64,000 nucleotides of DNA from Streptomyces capillispiralis (GTDB taxonomy: Bacteria; Actinomycetota; Actinomycetes; Streptomycetales; Streptomycetaceae). Numbering within the stretch: the first letter of the stretch is position 1; every line of letters begins with the position of its first letter. The DNA is taken from NCBI RefSeq assembly GCF_007829875.1, contig NZ_VIWV01000001.1, forward strand, positions 4,000,501-4,064,500, written 5' to 3'. Made by a program: the position numbers and the translations under genes. Below, piece by piece: positions 51,809 to 61,302 of the stretch. Under the pieces are notes generated by a model. It worked only from the letters and a program-made list of their open reading frames with translations, had not been told where the DNA came from and ran no database searches.

Positions 51809-52237
51809 CGACCCCTCCACCATCGCGCCGCATCTGCACCGCGTCGGACTGCCTGGTCGCAGCGGCCCGCGGTGTCGTGGGCCCATCATAGGAATGCGGA
51901 TCGCGCTGTGTGATGACCCAGGGGTGGTGAATCGGGGCAGGACCCCGGGTCGGCGCGTCTTTCGCCCCGTTTGGGCCGATGTTCGGCCGCATGGTGCCGG
52001 CCCGCACGGCCTCTCACCCGGAGGGGTGGCCGGGTGACGAGCCCCTTCCGCCCCTCCGGCCGTCCTTCCGGCAGCCCCTCCAGGCGTCCTTCGGGGCAGT
52101 CCCCCTTCGCGGAAGCAGCCGGAGTCCCTGGGAAAGTCCCTCCAGGAACCCTCCCGAAGTCCCCCGGAAGCCCTTCCGGCGTCTCCCGGGGACGCTCCAC
52201 GGGCCGCCCCCCGTACGGCCCGCCCTGCCCCCCCGCG
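51809..52237. other. gene-free stretch with imperfect tandem repeats
   Basis: No gene is supported in this 429-bp region between the phosphoesterase start and the LacI gene end. It is rich in CCTTCCGG/CCCTCC units. A 24-25-bp unit is repeated imperfectly in tandem (52051-52074 and 52075-52099), with weaker copies to about 52180. Confidence 0.5.
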
Positions 52238-53350
52238 TCACGTCCCGTTCGGAGACCTCGGCGGGCTGACCGTCGTGCGGGGTGGACGGCGCTGCGAGGA
52301 GGTGCGCACGATCAGCTCGGTCGGTATGACCTGCTCCACCGGGTGGTCGGAGTCGACTCCCTCGATGGCGTCGATGAGCAGCTGGACCACCGCCGTGCCG
52401 ATGCGGCGCGGTTTCAGGGAGAGCGTGGTGACGGGCGGCTCGGTGTTGGCGTAGACGGTGGACTCGCTGCAGCAGACCAGCAGCAGGTCGTCCGGGACGC
52501 GCAGGCCGTAGCGGCGGGCGGCGGCCAACAGGTCGGTGCCGTTGGGGTCGAACAGGCCGTAGACGGCGTCGGGGCGGTCCGGGCGGGCGAGCAGCCGGTC
52601 GGCGGCGACGGCGCCCGCGCACGGGTCGTGGGCCGGGTAGGCCTCGTAGACGGGTTCCTGGCCGACGCGCTCGCACCAGCGGAGGTAGGCGGTGGTCGAC
52701 AGGTGGGTGTACGTGTCGGTCGTGGTGCCGGTGAGGAGGCCGATGCGGCGGGCGCCGGCGCCGGCGAGGTGGTCGAGGATGCCGAGGACCGCGGCCTCGT
52801 GGTCGTTGTCGACCCAGGCCGTGACCGGCAGTGAGCCGGCCGGGCGGCCGTCGGAGACGACGGGTAACCCCTGGCGGACCAGTTCGCTGACGACCGGGTC
52901 CTGGTCGGAGGGGTCGATCACGACCGTGCCGTCCAGGGCGACGTTGGACCACACGTCGTGGCGGGAGGTCGCGGGGAGGATGACCAGGGCGTAGCCGCGG
53001 GCGAGCGCGGCGGAGGTCGCGGCGCGCGCCATCTCGGCGAAGTACGCGAACTCGGTGAAGGTGAAAGGTTCATCCCCGTACGTGGTCACGGTCAGGCCGA
53101 TCAGTCCGGACTTCCCGGTGCGGAGCGTTCGGGCGGCGGCCGAGGGGCGGTACCCCAGTCTGTCGGCCACCTCGCGGACGTGGCGCCGGGTGGCGTCCGG
53201 GAGCCGACCCTTCCCGTTGAGGGCGTCGGAGACGGTCGTGATGGAGACCCCGGCGGCGGCGGCCACGTCCCTGATGCCCGCTCTGCCCGGCCGGCTGCCT
53301 CGGCGTGAGGTTTCCGCGCGGCTCACCTGTTGCTTCCCTGCTGCTGTCAT
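52238..53350 (-). CDS. LacI-family transcriptional regulator
   Basis: This 370-aa protein has an N-terminal LacI helix-turn-helix (IRDVAAAAGVSITTVSDALNGKGRLPDATRRHV, about residues 25-60) with the hinge helix following. A periplasmic-binding-type sensor domain with LIGLTVTTYGDEPF and VYANTEPPVTTLSLKP completes it. The ligand is probably a sugar but no transport genes are adjacent. I chose the ATG at 53350; the frame is open to 53416. Confidence 0.9.
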   Translation of the reverse strand: MTAAGKQQVSRAETSRRGSRPGRAGIRDVAAAAGVSITTVSDALNGKGRLPDATRRHVREVADRLGYRPSAAARTLRTGKSGLIGLTVTTYGDEPFTFTEFAYFAEMARAATSAALARGYALVILPATSRHDVWSNVALDGTVVIDPSDQDPVVSELVRQGLPVVSDGRPAGSLPVTAWVDNDHEAAVLGILDHLAGAGARRIGLLTGTTTDTYTHLSTTAYLRWCERVGQEPVYEAYPAHDPCAGAVAADRLLARPDRPDAVYGLFDPNGTDLLAAARRYGLRVPDDLLLVCCSESTVYANTEPPVTTLSLKPRRIGTAVVQLLIDAIEGVDSDHPVEQVIPTELIVRTSSQRRPPRTTVSPPRSPNGT

Positions 53351-53789
53351 GGCGAGCCGATAGTAGGGCTCATGCGGTGGGGTAGGGCGGACGCATATGC
53401 ACGCATTGACAGGCACGTTTCTGCAAGATCATAAAGACGCAATCCCCTTGGAAAACAAGGGTGTTGAACGTTCCAATGCCAGTACCTGACGTGTCGGCGC
53501 ATGCGGGCCTGTCGAGGGTGCGATGTTGCGAAGAGGTCTCAACTCACCTGCACGGGGGACGCGCGCCACGGCGCGAACCACCGGCGCGTAGATATATGTG
53601 CGGCGCGCCCCTGGCCCGCACGCCCTTCGTACCCTTTCGAGGGACGTTGCCCGTGTTGCTCCTGTGATCAAGGAGGCAGGCCCGAGCCCGGGGCGCACCT
53701 ATACGCAGGGAGGCCGAATCCTCATAAGGTAAGCAGTATTGGATGTCGGCGGCGGTCATGGGCCGCCGGTCTTCGCAAGGAGGACTGCG
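53351..53789. promoter_or_regulatory. divergent intergenic region, lacI / hisC-like
   Basis: This 439-bp stretch contains a plausible rightward promoter (TTGACA at 53406-53411 and CATAAA about 18 bases later). It also has the CG-centred palindrome GAACGTTC (53466-53473), in the style of a LacI-family operator. I see no gene in the rest. Confidence 0.45.
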
Positions 53790-54869
53790 GTGAGCGAGAC
53801 GAGCCCCAAGCTGCGCGCCGAGCTGGAGGGGATCCCCACGTACAAGCCGGGCAAGCCGGCGGCGGCCGGGGGACCGGTGGCGTACAAGCTGTCCTCCAAC
53901 GAGAACCCCTATCCGCCGCTGCCGGGCGTGATGGAGACCGTGACGGCCGCGGCCTCCTCCTTCAACCGCTACCCGGACATGGCCTGCACCGCCCTGATGG
54001 CCGAGCTGGCCGAGCGGTTCGCCGTGCCCGTCTCCCACGTGGCCACCGGGACCGGCTCGGTCGGTGTCGCCCAGCAGCTGGTGCAGGCGACCTCGGGACC
54101 CGGCGACGAGGTCATCTACGCCTGGCGGTCCTTCGAGGCGTACCCGATCATCACGCAGGTCAGCGGTGCCGCGTCGGTCCAGGTGCCGCTGACCCCGGGC
54201 GATGTGCACGACCTGGACGCGATGGCCGACGCGGTCACCGACCGGACCCGCCTGATCTTCGTGTGCAACCCCAACAACCCGACCGGCACGGTCGTGCGCC
54301 GGGCCGAGCTGGAGCGTTTCCTCGACCGGGTGCCGGACGACGTCCTGGTGGTGCTGGACGAGGCCTACCGCGAGTTCATCCGGGACACCGAGGTGCCGGA
54401 CGGGGTCGAGATCTACCGGGAGCGGCCCAACGTCTGCGTGCTGCGCACCTTCTCCAAGGCGTACGGCCTGGCGGGACTGCGCGTCGGTTTCGCCATCGCC
54501 CACGAGCCGGTGGCCGCCGCGCTGCGCAAGACGGCGGTGCCGTTCGGGGTGAGCCAGATCGCGCAGGACGCGGCGATCGCCTCCCTGCGGGCCGAGGACG
54601 AGCTGATCGGCCGGGTGGGCTCGCTGGTGTGTGAGCGCAACCGGGTGATGGACGCGCTGCGCGCCCAGGGCTGGACGGTGCCCGAGACCCAGGCGAACTT
54701 CGTGTGGCTGCGGCTGGGGGAGAGCACGGTGCCGTTCGCGCAGGCGTGCGAGCAGGCGGGTGTGGTGATCCGGCCGTTCCCCGGTGAGGGAGTGCGGGTC
54801 ACGATCGGCGAGACCGAGGCGAACGACATCTTCCTCAAGGTGGCCGAGGGCTTCCGCAAGGAGCTTTGA
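53790..54869 (+). CDS. histidinol-phosphate / aromatic aminotransferase (HisC-like)
   Basis: This 359-aa fold-type I PLP aminotransferase has NPNNPTGT, VLDEAYREF and the cofactor lysine K223 in RTFSKAYGLAGLRVGF. The start YKLSSNENPYPPLPGV is typical of HisC and of aromatic-amino-acid aminotransferases (Pat). It is not in a his operon, so it is more likely a second HisC/Pat-type enzyme. The GTG at 53790 follows AAGGAGGACTGCG. A terminator lies after it, before the cyd operon. Confidence 0.85.
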   Translation: MSETSPKLRAELEGIPTYKPGKPAAAGGPVAYKLSSNENPYPPLPGVMETVTAAASSFNRYPDMACTALMAELAERFAVPVSHVATGTGSVGVAQQLVQATSGPGDEVIYAWRSFEAYPIITQVSGAASVQVPLTPGDVHDLDAMADAVTDRTRLIFVCNPNNPTGTVVRRAELERFLDRVPDDVLVVLDEAYREFIRDTEVPDGVEIYRERPNVCVLRTFSKAYGLAGLRVGFAIAHEPVAAALRKTAVPFGVSQIAQDAAIASLRAEDELIGRVGSLVCERNRVMDALRAQGWTVPETQANFVWLRLGESTVPFAQACEQAGVVIRPFPGEGVRVTIGETEANDIFLKVAEGFRKEL

Positions 54870-54885
54870 CCAGCGCGAACGTCCA

Positions 54886-54915
54886 GGCGGCCGACGGGTG
54901 ATCCCGTCGGCCGCC
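54886..54915 (+). terminator. terminator of the hisC-like gene
   Basis: A perfect 13-bp stem (54886-54898 with 54903-54915) and a TGAT loop lie just after the stop. Confidence 0.8.
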
Positions 54916-55009
54916 GTCGTGTGCAGCCGGGAGTTCCGGCAAAGGGGTTGACGTCACACGGGACCCCCCTTCCGGGTCTGAAAAGCAGTAGGTCATAATT
55001 GCTTGTGAA

Positions 55010-55025
55010 TGTGAACGCGTTCACA
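55010..55025. promoter_or_regulatory. Rex operator of the cyd operon
   Basis: TGTGAACGCGTTCACA is a perfect 16-bp palindrome identical to the known Rex operator (ROP) of the S. coelicolor cydABCD promoter. A possible -10 (CATAAT, 54994-54999) lies just upstream, so bound Rex would block transcription until NADH rises. Confidence 0.93.
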
Positions 55026-55108
55026 AGCGCATCCCGTTTTCCCGAGTTGTGGGGGACGTACGGGAGCAAAACAGCCGCTGCGACCACGGCGATGTAAGGA
55101 GCGACGAC

Positions 55109-56614
55109 GTGGACCTGGCTTTGGCGCCGGAGACCCTGGCGCGATGGCAGTTCGGCATCACCACCGTCTACCACTTCCTCTTCGTTCCCCTGACGATCTC
55201 CCTCGCCGCCCTGACCGCCGGCCTGCAGACCGCCTGGGTGCGCACGGAGAAGGAGAAGTACCTCCGGGCGACCAAGTTCTGGGGCAAGCTCTTCCTGATC
55301 AACATCGCGATGGGCGTGGTCACCGGCATCGTGCAGGAGTTCCAGTTCGGCATGAACTGGTCCGACTACTCGCGGTTCGTCGGTGACGTCTTCGGTGCCC
55401 CGCTCGCCTTCGAGGCCCTGATCGCCTTCTTCTTCGAGTCCACCTTCATCGGTCTGTGGATCTTCGGCTGGGACAAGCTCCCCAAGAAGATCCACCTGGC
55501 CTGCATCTGGATGGTCTCGATCGGCACCCTGCTGTCGGCCTACTTCATCCTGGCCGCCAACTCCTGGATGCAGCACCCCGTCGGCTACCGGATCAACGAG
55601 GAGAAGGGCCGCGCCGAGCTCACCGACTTCTGGCTGGTCCTCACCCAGAACACCACCCTCAACCAGGTCTTCCACAGCTTCTCGGCGGCCTTCCTGACCG
55701 GTGGCGCCTTCATGGTCGGCATCGCCGCCTTCCACCTGATGCGCAGGAAGCACATCCCGGTGATGCGGACCTCGCTGCGGCTCGGCCTGGTCACCGTGGC
55801 GGTCGGCGGCCTGTTCACCGCCATCAGCGGCGACACGCTCGGCAAGGTGATGTACGAGCAGCAGCCGATGAAGATGGCCGCCGCCGAGGCCCTGTGGGAC
55901 GGCGAGGAACCGGCACCCTTCTCCGTCTTCGCCTACGGCGACGTCGACAAGGGGCACAACAAGGTCGCCCTGGAGATACCCGGCCTGCTGTCGTTCCTCG
56001 CCCACAGCGACTTCGACTCGTACGTGCCCGGCATCAACGACACCAATGAGGCCCTTCAGGAGAAGTTCGGCCCCGGTGACTACAAGCCCATCGTCCCCGT
56101 CGCCTACTGGGGCTTCCGCTGGATGATCGGCTTCGGCATGGCCTCCTTCTCGCTCGGCCTGCTCGGCCTGTGGCTCACCCGCAAGAAGTTCCTGCTGCCG
56201 GCAGCCCACCGCACCGGGGACGACGAGGTGCCGCACCTGGTGCTGCTGAAGCAGCCGCTCGGCACCCGGCTCACCCGCCTCTACTGGCTCCTCGCCGTGT
56301 GGACCATGGCGTTCCCGCTGATCGCCAACTCCTGGGGCTGGATCTTCACCGAGATGGGCCGGCAGCCCTGGGTGGTCTATGGCGTGATGCAGACCCGCGA
56401 CGCGGTCTCCCCCGGTGTCTCCACGGCCGAGGTCATCACGTCGATGTCCGTCTTCACCCTGCTCTACGCCGTCCTGGCCGTCATCGAGGTCAAGCTGCTC
56501 GCCAAGTACGTCAAGGCCGGCCCGCCCGAGCTCAGCGAGTCCGACCTCAACCCGCCCACGAAGCTCGGCGGCGACCTCCGGGACGCCGACAAGCCGATGG
56601 CCTTCTCGTACTAG
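55109..56614 (+). CDS. cydA: cytochrome bd ubiquinol/menaquinol oxidase subunit I
   Basis: CydA carries the haems and quinol site of cytochrome bd, a high-affinity terminal oxidase used at low oxygen. The 501-aa protein has about nine membrane segments. It begins with the conserved RWQFGITTVYHFLFVPLTI, where His22 is in the position of the N-terminal haem ligand. The GTG at 55109 follows TAAGGAGCGACGAC. It is the first gene of cydA-cydB-cydCD and is controlled by the Rex operator ~85 bp upstream. Confidence 0.97.
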   Translation: MDLALAPETLARWQFGITTVYHFLFVPLTISLAALTAGLQTAWVRTEKEKYLRATKFWGKLFLINIAMGVVTGIVQEFQFGMNWSDYSRFVGDVFGAPLAFEALIAFFFESTFIGLWIFGWDKLPKKIHLACIWMVSIGTLLSAYFILAANSWMQHPVGYRINEEKGRAELTDFWLVLTQNTTLNQVFHSFSAAFLTGGAFMVGIAAFHLMRRKHIPVMRTSLRLGLVTVAVGGLFTAISGDTLGKVMYEQQPMKMAAAEALWDGEEPAPFSVFAYGDVDKGHNKVALEIPGLLSFLAHSDFDSYVPGINDTNEALQEKFGPGDYKPIVPVAYWGFRWMIGFGMASFSLGLLGLWLTRKKFLLPAAHRTGDDEVPHLVLLKQPLGTRLTRLYWLLAVWTMAFPLIANSWGWIFTEMGRQPWVVYGVMQTRDAVSPGVSTAEVITSMSVFTLLYAVLAVIEVKLLAKYVKAGPPELSESDLNPPTKLGGDLRDADKPMAFSY

Positions 56615-56634
56615 GCCGAGGGAGCTGCACAGCC

Positions 56635-57639
56635 ATGGAACTGCACGACGTCTGGTTCGTTCTGATCGCCGTCCTGTGGACCGGCTACTTCTTCCTGGAG
56701 GGGTTCGACTTCGGGGTCGGCATCCTCACCCGGCTGCTGGCCCGCGACCGGGCCGAGAAGCGGGTGCTGATCAACACCATCGGCCCCGTCTGGGACGGCA
56801 ACGAGGTGTGGCTGCTCACGGCGGGCGGCGCGACCTTCGCCGCCTTCCCCGAGTGGTACGCCACCCTCTTCTCCGGCTTCTACCTGCCGCTGCTGCTCAT
56901 CCTGGTCTGCCTGATCATCCGCGGTGTCGCCTTCGAGTACCGGGCGAAGCGGCCCGAGGAGAACTGGCAGCGCAACTGGGAGACGGCGATCTTTTGGACC
57001 TCGCTGCTGCCGGCCTTCCTGTGGGGCGTGGCCTTCGGCAACATCGTCCGCGGAGTGAAGATCGACGCCGACTTCGAGTACGTGGGCGGCGTCGTGGACC
57101 TGCTCAACCCGTACGCCCTGCTCGGCGGCCTGGTCACCCTGACCCTCTTCACCTTCCACGGCACCGTCTTCACGGCGCTCAAGACGGTCGGTGAGATCCG
57201 GGAGCGGGCGCGGAAGCTGGCCCTGCGCGTGGGTCTGGTGACCGCCGTCTTGGCGTCGGCCTTCCTGCTGTGGACGCAGGCCGACCGCGGTGACGGCGCC
57301 AGCCTGGTCGCGCTGGTCGTCGCGGTCGCCGCGCTGGTCGCCGCCCTGGGGGCGAACCAGGCCGGGCGTGAGGGCTGGTCGTTCGCCCTGTCCGGCGTCA
57401 CCATCGTGGCCGCCGTGGCGATGCTCTTCCTGACGCTGTTCCCGAACGTCATGCCGTCGACGCTCGACCCGGACTGGAGCCTGACCGTCACCAACGCCTC
57501 CTCCAGCCCCTACACCCTGAAGATCATGACCTGGCTCGCGGTGATCGCCACGCCGGTCGTGCTGCTCTACCAGGGCTGGACGTACTGGGTGTTCCGCAAG
57601 CGGATCGGCACCCAGCACATCGCCGATCCCGTGCACTGA
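56635..57639 (+). CDS. cydB: cytochrome bd oxidase subunit II
   Basis: This 334-aa partner of CydA has about eight membrane segments. The conserved start LHDVWFVLIAVLWTGYFFLEGFDFGVG and the loop WDGNEVWLLTAGGATFAAFP (shown as parts) identify CydB. It lies 20 bp after cydA. Its stop codon overlaps the likely ribosome-binding site of cydCD. Confidence 0.96.
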   Translation: MELHDVWFVLIAVLWTGYFFLEGFDFGVGILTRLLARDRAEKRVLINTIGPVWDGNEVWLLTAGGATFAAFPEWYATLFSGFYLPLLLILVCLIIRGVAFEYRAKRPEENWQRNWETAIFWTSLLPAFLWGVAFGNIVRGVKIDADFEYVGGVVDLLNPYALLGGLVTLTLFTFHGTVFTALKTVGEIRERARKLALRVGLVTAVLASAFLLWTQADRGDGASLVALVVAVAALVAALGANQAGREGWSFALSGVTIVAAVAMLFLTLFPNVMPSTLDPDWSLTVTNASSSPYTLKIMTWLAVIATPVVLLYQGWTYWVFRKRIGTQHIADPVH

Positions 57640-57645
57640 GGGTGT

Positions 57646-57659
57646 GTTTCACGTGAAAC
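57646..57659. promoter_or_regulatory. parS site (perfect) across the cydCD start
   Basis: Exact GTTTCACGTGAAAC between cydB and cydCD. The GTG inside it (57653) is the best-placed start codon for cydCD. Confidence 0.95.
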
Positions 57660-60600
57660 CAATCGACCCGCGTCTGCTCCGGTACGCCCGTGCCACCCGG
57701 GGCTTCCTGGTGGCGGTCGTCGTCCTGGGCGTCCTCGGTGCGGGGCTGGTCATCGCGCAGGCCATGCTGATCGCCGAAGTGGTGGTGGGCGCGTTCCAGG
57801 ACGGCCTGTCCGCCGGTGCGCTCGGCACTCCCCTGCTGCTCCTGGCCGCCGTCGCGGCGGGGCGCGGGCTGGTCGGCTGGCTGACGGAGCTGGCCGCACA
57901 CCGCGCCAGTGCCGCGGCCAAGTCGGAGCTGCGGGGCCGGCTGCTGGAGCGGGCGGCGGAACTGGGCCCGGGATGGCTGGACGGACAGCGCACCGGATCG
58001 CTGGTCGCCCTGGCGACCCGCGGCGTCGACGCGCTCGACGGCTACTTCTCGCGCTACCTCCCCCAGCTGGGGCTCGCCGTGGTCGTCCCGGTGGCGGTGC
58101 TGGCGCGGATCGTCACCGAGGAGTGGGTCTCGGCCGCGATCATCGTGGGCACCCTGCCGCTCATCCCGGTCTTCATGGTGCTGATCGGCTGGGCCACCCA
58201 GTCCCGGATGGACCGCCAGTGGCTGCTGCTCTCCCGGCTGTCCGGACACTTCCTGGACGTCGTCGCCGGACTGCCGACGCTGAAGGTCTTCGGGCGGGCC
58301 AAGGCACAGGCGGAGTCGATCCGGCGGATCACCGCCGAGTACCGCCGGGCGACCATGCGCACCCTGCGGATCGCCTTCATCTCCTCCTTCGCCCTGGAAC
58401 TGCTGGCCACGCTCTCGGTGGCGCTGGTCGCCGTGACGATCGGCATGCGGCTGGTCCACGGCGACCTCGACCTCTTCACCGGCCTGGTCATCCTGATCCT
58501 GGCGCCCGAGGCGTATCTGCCGCTGCGGCAGGTCGGGGCGCAGTACCACGCGGCGGCGGAGGGCTTGGCGGCGGCCGAGGAGATCTTCTCGGTGCTGGAG
58601 ACGCCCGTGCCGGCCCGGGGGACGGGCGTGGTGCCGACGGGTGCCCTGTCCTTCGACGGCGTGACGGTCCGCCACCCCGGGCGGTCCACGGACGCGGTCG
58701 CGGACGTGTCCTTCACCGTCGCCCCCGGCGAGACGGTCGCGCTCGTCGGACCCAGCGGGGCCGGCAAGTCGACCCTGCTCCATGTGCTGCTCGGCTTCGT
58801 CCGGCCCACCGGGGGACGGGTCCGAGTCGGGGGAGCCGACCTGGCCGGCCTCGACCTGGCCGAGTGGCACCGCCGCGTCGCCTGGGTGCCCCAGCGACCC
58901 CACCTGTACGCCGGGACGATCGCGGAGAACGTACGGCTGGCCCGGCCCGACGCGGACGACGACGCCGTACGGAGCGCCCTGCGGGACGCCGGAGCGCTGG
59001 AGTTCGTGGACGCGCTCCCCGAGGGCGCCTCGACCGTGCTCGGTGAGGACGGCGCGGGACTCTCGGCCGGGCAGCGGCAGCGGCTCGCGCTGGCGCGGGC
59101 GTTCCTCGCGGACCGGCCGGTGCTGCTGCTCGACGAGCCGACGGCCGCGCTGGACGGTGCCACCGAGGCCGGGATCGTGTCGGCGGTGCGGCGCCTCGCC
59201 GCCGGACGGACCGTGCTGCTCGTGGTGCACCGCCCGGCGCTGCTGGCCGTCGCGGACCGCATGGTCCGGCTCGCGGAACCGGCCGCCACCGCCCCCGCGG
59301 ACCCCGTACGCCGGGACGCCGCCGTGGAACCGGCCGCCGAACCCGGCCCGGCGGTGGCCGACGGGCCCGAGGAGGCCGCGGCCGGGACCGCCCCCGGCGG
59401 TGTGCTCGCCCGGGTCCGCGCCCTGTCCGCCGCCCGGAGCGGGCGGCTCACGCTGGCGCTGCTGCTCGGCACCCTCGCCCTGGGCAGCGCCGTCGGGCTC
59501 ATGGCGACGTCAGGGTGGCTCATCTCCCGGGCCTCGCAGCAGCCCCCCGTGCTGTACCTGATGGTGGCCGTGACGGCGACCCGGGCCTTCGGCATCGGCC
59601 GGGCCGTGTTCCGCTACGCCGAGCGGCTCGTGTCGCACGACGCGGTCCTGCGGATGCTGGCCGACACCCGGGTCGCGGTCTACCGGCGGCTGGAGCGCCT
59701 GGCGCCCGCCGGACTGCGCGGCGCCCGCAGGGGCGACCTGCTCTCCCGGCTGGTCTCCGACGTGGACGCCCTTCAGGACTACTGGCTGCGCTGGCTGCTG
59801 CCGGCCGGTGCGGCCGTCGCCGTCTCCGCCCTGTCCGTCGGCTTCACCGCCTGGCTGCTGCCGGAGGCCGGTGCCGTGCTCGCGGCCGGGCTGTTGGCGG
59901 CGGGCGCCGGTGTGCCCCTGCTGACCGGCGCCGTGGCCCGGCGCGCGGAACGCAGGCTGGCACCGGCCCGCGGCGTCCTCGCCACCCGGGTGACCGATCT
60001 GCTCACCGGCACCGCCGAGCTGACCGTCGCCGGTGCCCTGCCCGCGCGGGCCGCCGAAACACGGCGGGCCGACCGCACCCTGACCGGGATCGCCTCGCGC
60101 GCCGCCACCGCCACGGCGCTCGGCGACGGGCTCACCGCCCTGCTCTCCGGCCTGACCGTCGCGGCCGCCGCGCTCGTCGGCGTCCAGGCCGTGGCCACCG
60201 GCCGGCTGGACGGCGTGGCCCTGGCCGTCGTGGTCCTCACCCCGCTGGCCGCCTTCGAGGCGGTCCTCGGAATGCCGCTCGCCGTGCAGTACCGCCAGCG
60301 GGTCCGCCGCAGCGCGGAGCGCGTGTACGAGGTGCTGGACGCCCCCGTGCCCGTGCGCGAGCCGGAGCCGCCGCGGCAGGCTCCCGCGGCGCCCTTCCCG
60401 CTCGTGGTGAAGGGGCTGGCCGCCCGGCACGCCGGACAGGAGCGGGACGCGCTCGCCGGACTCGACCTGACGCTGGAGCGGGGCCGCCGCATCGCGGTGG
60501 TCGGCCCGTCCGGCTCCGGGAAGACGACCCTGGCGCAGGTGCTGCTGCGCTTCCTCGAGCCCGGCGCGGGCTCCTACACGCTGGCCGGCGTGGACGCCCG

Positions 60601-61174
60601 CGCCCTGGACGGCGACGACGTACGACGGCTGGTCGGGCTCTGCGCGCAGGACGCGCACCTCTTCAACAGCTCGATCCGGGAGAACCTGCTGCTCGCCAGG
60701 AAGGGCGCCGACGAGGAGGAACTGCGCGACGCGCTCGCCCGGGTCCGGCTCCTGGAGTGGGCCGACGGCCTGCCCGACGGGCTCGACACGCTCGTCGGTG
60801 AGCACGGGGCACGGCTGTCCGGCGGCCAGCGGCAGCGGCTGGCCCTGGCCCGTGCGCTGCTCGCGGACTTCCCCGTGCTGGTGCTGGACGAACCCGCGGA
60901 ACACCTCGACCTGCCGACCGCCGACGCGCTCACCGCCGATCTGCTGGAGGCCACCGAGGGACGCACGACGCTGCTCATCACCCACCGGCTGGCCGGCCTG
61001 GACGTGGTGGACGAGGTGATCGTGCTGGACGGCGGGCGGACGGTGCAGCGCGGTCCGTACGCGGAACTCGCCGTGGTGGACGGTCCGTTGCGGTCGCTGG
61101 CAGACCGGGAGGAGGCGGCGGAACTCCTGGTGACGACACGCCGGCTGCACGGCTCACCGACACCCGCAGCGTGA
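57653..61174 (+). CDS. cydCD: fused CydD-CydC heterodimeric ABC exporter
   Basis: This 1173-aa fusion contains two complete ABC transporter halves needed for cytochrome bd assembly; the E. coli CydDC pair exports or handles thiols or haem. The first half has a six-helix membrane domain and Walker A GPSGAGKST (K372), then LSAGQRQRLALARAFLADRPVLLLDEP (parts). The second has GPSGSGKTT (K957) and LSGGQRQRLALARAL. A Pro/Ala-rich linker joins them. The GTG at 57653, within parS, lies 10 bases after GAGGG; the alternative GTG at 57644 would leave no spacing. Confidence 0.93.
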   Translation: MKPIDPRLLRYARATRGFLVAVVVLGVLGAGLVIAQAMLIAEVVVGAFQDGLSAGALGTPLLLLAAVAAGRGLVGWLTELAAHRASAAAKSELRGRLLERAAELGPGWLDGQRTGSLVALATRGVDALDGYFSRYLPQLGLAVVVPVAVLARIVTEEWVSAAIIVGTLPLIPVFMVLIGWATQSRMDRQWLLLSRLSGHFLDVVAGLPTLKVFGRAKAQAESIRRITAEYRRATMRTLRIAFISSFALELLATLSVALVAVTIGMRLVHGDLDLFTGLVILILAPEAYLPLRQVGAQYHAAAEGLAAAEEIFSVLETPVPARGTGVVPTGALSFDGVTVRHPGRSTDAVADVSFTVAPGETVALVGPSGAGKSTLLHVLLGFVRPTGGRVRVGGADLAGLDLAEWHRRVAWVPQRPHLYAGTIAENVRLARPDADDDAVRSALRDAGALEFVDALPEGASTVLGEDGAGLSAGQRQRLALARAFLADRPVLLLDEPTAALDGATEAGIVSAVRRLAAGRTVLLVVHRPALLAVADRMVRLAEPAATAPADPVRRDAAVEPAAEPGPAVADGPEEAAAGTAPGGVLARVRALSAARSGRLTLALLLGTLALGSAVGLMATSGWLISRASQQPPVLYLMVAVTATRAFGIGRAVFRYAERLVSHDAVLRMLADTRVAVYRRLERLAPAGLRGARRGDLLSRLVSDVDALQDYWLRWLLPAGAAVAVSALSVGFTAWLLPEAGAVLAAGLLAAGAGVPLLTGAVARRAERRLAPARGVLATRVTDLLTGTAELTVAGALPARAAETRRADRTLTGIASRAATATALGDGLTALLSGLTVAAAALVGVQAVATGRLDGVALAVVVLTPLAAFEAVLGMPLAVQYRQRVRRSAERVYEVLDAPVPVREPEPPRQAPAAPFPLVVKGLAARHAGQERDALAGLDLTLERGRRIAVVGPSGSGKTTLAQVLLRFLEPGAGSYTLAGVDARALDGDDVRRLVGLCAQDAHLFNSSIRENLLLARKGADEEELRDALARVRLLEWADGLPDGLDTLVGEHGARLSGGQRQRLALARALLADFPVLVLDEPAEHLDLPTADALTADLLEATEGRTTLLITHRLAGLDVVDEVIVLDGGRTVQRGPYAELAVVDGPLRSLADREEAAELLVTTRRLHGSPTPAA

Positions 61175-61302
61175 CGTGACGTCAAGCGGGGTCGGGCACC
61201 CCGCCGTTCGGCGGCAGCACTGCTCCGTCCGGGGGCGAGTGGTCCCCCGTGTGCACGAGGTGAACAGGACCGTGCGCCGTGGCGGGGGCCAGGATCGCAG
61301 TC

